From Actinomycetota bacterium (GTDB taxonomy: Bacteria; Actinomycetota; Actinomycetes; Streptosporangiales; Streptosporangiaceae), in assembly GCA_003168295.1 (NCBI GenBank), contig PMST01000556.1:20448-28077 (forward strand): DNA of 7,630 bases, written 5' to 3'. The notes below the pieces were generated by a model. It made no database searches, was not told where the DNA came from, and was given only the letters and a program-made list of their open reading frames with translations. A program made the translations under genes and the position numbers. This document shows positions 7,042-7,630 of this stretch, one piece after another. Every line of letters starts with the position of its first letter. Within the stretch, counting starts at the first letter, position 1.

Positions 7042-7335
7042 ATGAACAACTTCGTCGAGGAGGCCGTACAGGCCGCGGCCGCCGACATGGGCACCGTGCA
7101 GGCCGCGGCCGACGCCATCAGCGGTGCTGTCGCCAAGGTCCAGCCCCTGCTGAGCGGGCAGACCTGGACCGGTCCCGCCGCGGACGCCTGGGAAGGTGAC
7201 TGGAATGCCTGCTATAGCGCGGTGCTGAGCTGCCTGAACGCACTGCCCGCGGCCGAGTCGAGCGTCATCGCCGGGGTACAGCGGCAGGCGGAGCAGTTCG
7301 TCACCCAGCACGCGGCCGCCGCCCGGGCAAGCTAG
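7042..7335 (+). CDS. WXG100 family protein, likely type VII secretion substrate
   Basis: The protein has 97 residues, which is the family's usual length. A first alanine-rich helix (about 5-36) leads to the turn motif W42-T43-G44 in QTWTGPAADAW, then a second amphipathic helix (about 45-92). The W-x-G with following PAADAW is diagnostic of the ESAT-6/CFP-10-like superfamily, whose members are exported folded as helical-hairpin dimers by EccC/EssC motors. No C-terminal YxxxD/E signal is visible, since the only tyrosine is Y58 inside helix 2; it may rely on a partner for recognition. Start: an in-frame TAA at 7018-7020 blocks any longer form, and the purine-rich AGGCAGGGGG ends 6 bases before the ATG. 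Two cysteines (C57, C64) sit in helix 2. It lies beside the second small helical gene and downstream of the large ATPase. Confidence 0.92.
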   Translation: MNNFVEEAVQAAAADMGTVQAAADAISGAVAKVQPLLSGQTWTGPAADAWEGDWNACYSAVLSCLNALPAAESSVIAGVQRQAEQFVTQHAAAARAS

Positions 7336-7398
7336 CCGCGGCAGGCCCAGCCACGCGAAGGTCGGACACGATCGGGCAACGGCCTCAGCTGTCCCAGA

Positions 7399-7413
7399 TG
7401 CCGCGTTGCGGCA
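7399..7413 (+). terminator. Short hairpin downstream of the WXG100 gene, possible terminator
   Basis: TGCCGC (7399-7404), loop GTT, GCGGCA (7408-7413): a perfect 6-bp stem 63 bases after the WXG100 stop. There is no T-run and the stem is short, so termination is possible but unproven. Apart from this, 7336-7500 shows no gene or RNA that I can recognise. Confidence 0.35.
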
Positions 7414-7511
7414 CAAGGTTAAACTAGCCCGGTCTTTGCCTCGAACCGGATCGCGCGTGGAGCCGTCAGGGTAGATAGCGCGTCAGCAAAACGAGGGAGC
7501 ATTTGACATCC

Positions 7512-7539
7512 TCCCTGGCCTGAAGCTGAAGGCGAGGGA
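7512..7539 (-). mobile_element. End hairpin (right end) of an IS200/IS605- or IS607-type TnpB element
   Basis: The segment TTTGACATCCTCCC followed by CTGAAG and GCGAGGGATTCC (7502-7542) is the characteristic border of TnpB-bearing elements. TCCCTGGCCT (7512-7521) pairs with AGGCGAGGGA (7530-7539) with a single G-G mismatch, around an 8-base loop. It lies 7 bases beyond the tandem stops of the TnpB-like frame on the minus strand, which is where the right-end hairpin sits in this family. The element boundary is probably near 7502-7506. The rest of the element lies to the right of the window. In active members this region also encodes the 3' scaffold of the guide (omega/re) RNA. Confidence 0.75.
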
Positions 7540-7548
7540 TTCCAGCTA

Positions 7549-7630
7549 TTACCCCGAGTGGAGCAGCAGTTGAGGTTCACGGTTCACAGGCCGGGCAACC
7601 CCGTCGCCTCCCCGCGCAGTCACGGCGTGC
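7549..7630 (-). CDS. tnpB: TnpB-like RNA-guided endonuclease / IS accessory protein, C-terminal tail only (partial)
   Basis: Only the last 26 codons and the stop are in the window. They read from the right edge to TAA at 7551-7549, with a second in-frame stop (TAG) immediately after. The tail includes TARGGDGVARPVNREPQ, which I recognise as the usual C-terminal tail of actinobacterial TnpB (IS200/IS605 OrfB) proteins. It contains no catalytic motif; the RuvC residues and zinc ribbon would be upstream, outside the window. The adjacent right-end hairpin supports the assignment independently. Whether the gene is intact cannot be judged. TnpB is a guide-RNA-dependent DNA nuclease that favours retention of the element at its site. 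Confidence 0.75.
   Translation of the reverse strand, partial: HAVTARGGDGVARPVNREPQLLLHSG

Noticed and set aside
6590..7045. 151-codon plus-strand frame spanning the WXG100-like gene and the spacer
   Set aside because: It is antisense to the 91-residue gene and its upper part has no ribosome site or domain; only its last 26 codons are noted, as a possible leader.
6934..7416. 160-codon minus-strand frame
   Set aside because: It lies opposite a clear WXG100 gene and has no recognisable domain.

Overview
The window looks like chromosomal DNA from a high-GC actinobacterium. GC is high throughout, coding frames end mostly in G or C at third positions, and the protein families (a type VII secretion ATPase, WXG100 proteins, and a SAF protein followed by a ParA-like ATPase) are ones typical of filamentous or soil actinomycetes. 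I cannot name a species.

Layout. Positions 1-777 (minus strand, running off the left edge) encode a ParA/MinD/CpaE-like P-loop protein. It follows with a 2-base gap a membrane-anchored SAF-domain (CpaB/RcpC-like) protein at 780-1502, also minus. A 309-base divergent intergenic region (1503-1811) separates this pair from a 1526-residue EssC/EccC-type FtsK/SpoIIIE ATPase at 1812-6392 (plus). Its architecture reads as ubiquitin-like fold, FHA-like fold, two membrane helices and three ATPase modules. Just after its stop are four short tandem repeats and a perfect 12-bp hairpin (6470-6498), which probably serves as a two-way terminator with the convergent gene. That gene, at 6527-6802 (minus), encodes a small 91-residue WXG100-like helical protein. 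A 239-base divergent spacer follows, then a 97-residue true WXG100 protein at 7042-7335 (plus). The right edge is the 3' end of an IS200/IS605- or IS607-type element: the last 26 codons of a TnpB-like protein (minus) and the conserved end hairpin at 7512-7539.

How the genes could work together. The large ATPase is the motor of a type VII-like secretion system, and the two small helical proteins are its most likely substrates or a heterodimeric substrate pair. The SAF and ParA-like genes are of the kind found in Flp/Tad pilus loci, and they sit back to back with the secretion motor across one shared regulatory region. Classical ESX membrane components (EccB, EccD, EccE, mycosin) are absent from the window. 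The most interesting reading is therefore a compact, non-classical type VII system associated with Tad-like components. This is inference from gene order only, and the flanking sequence would be decisive.
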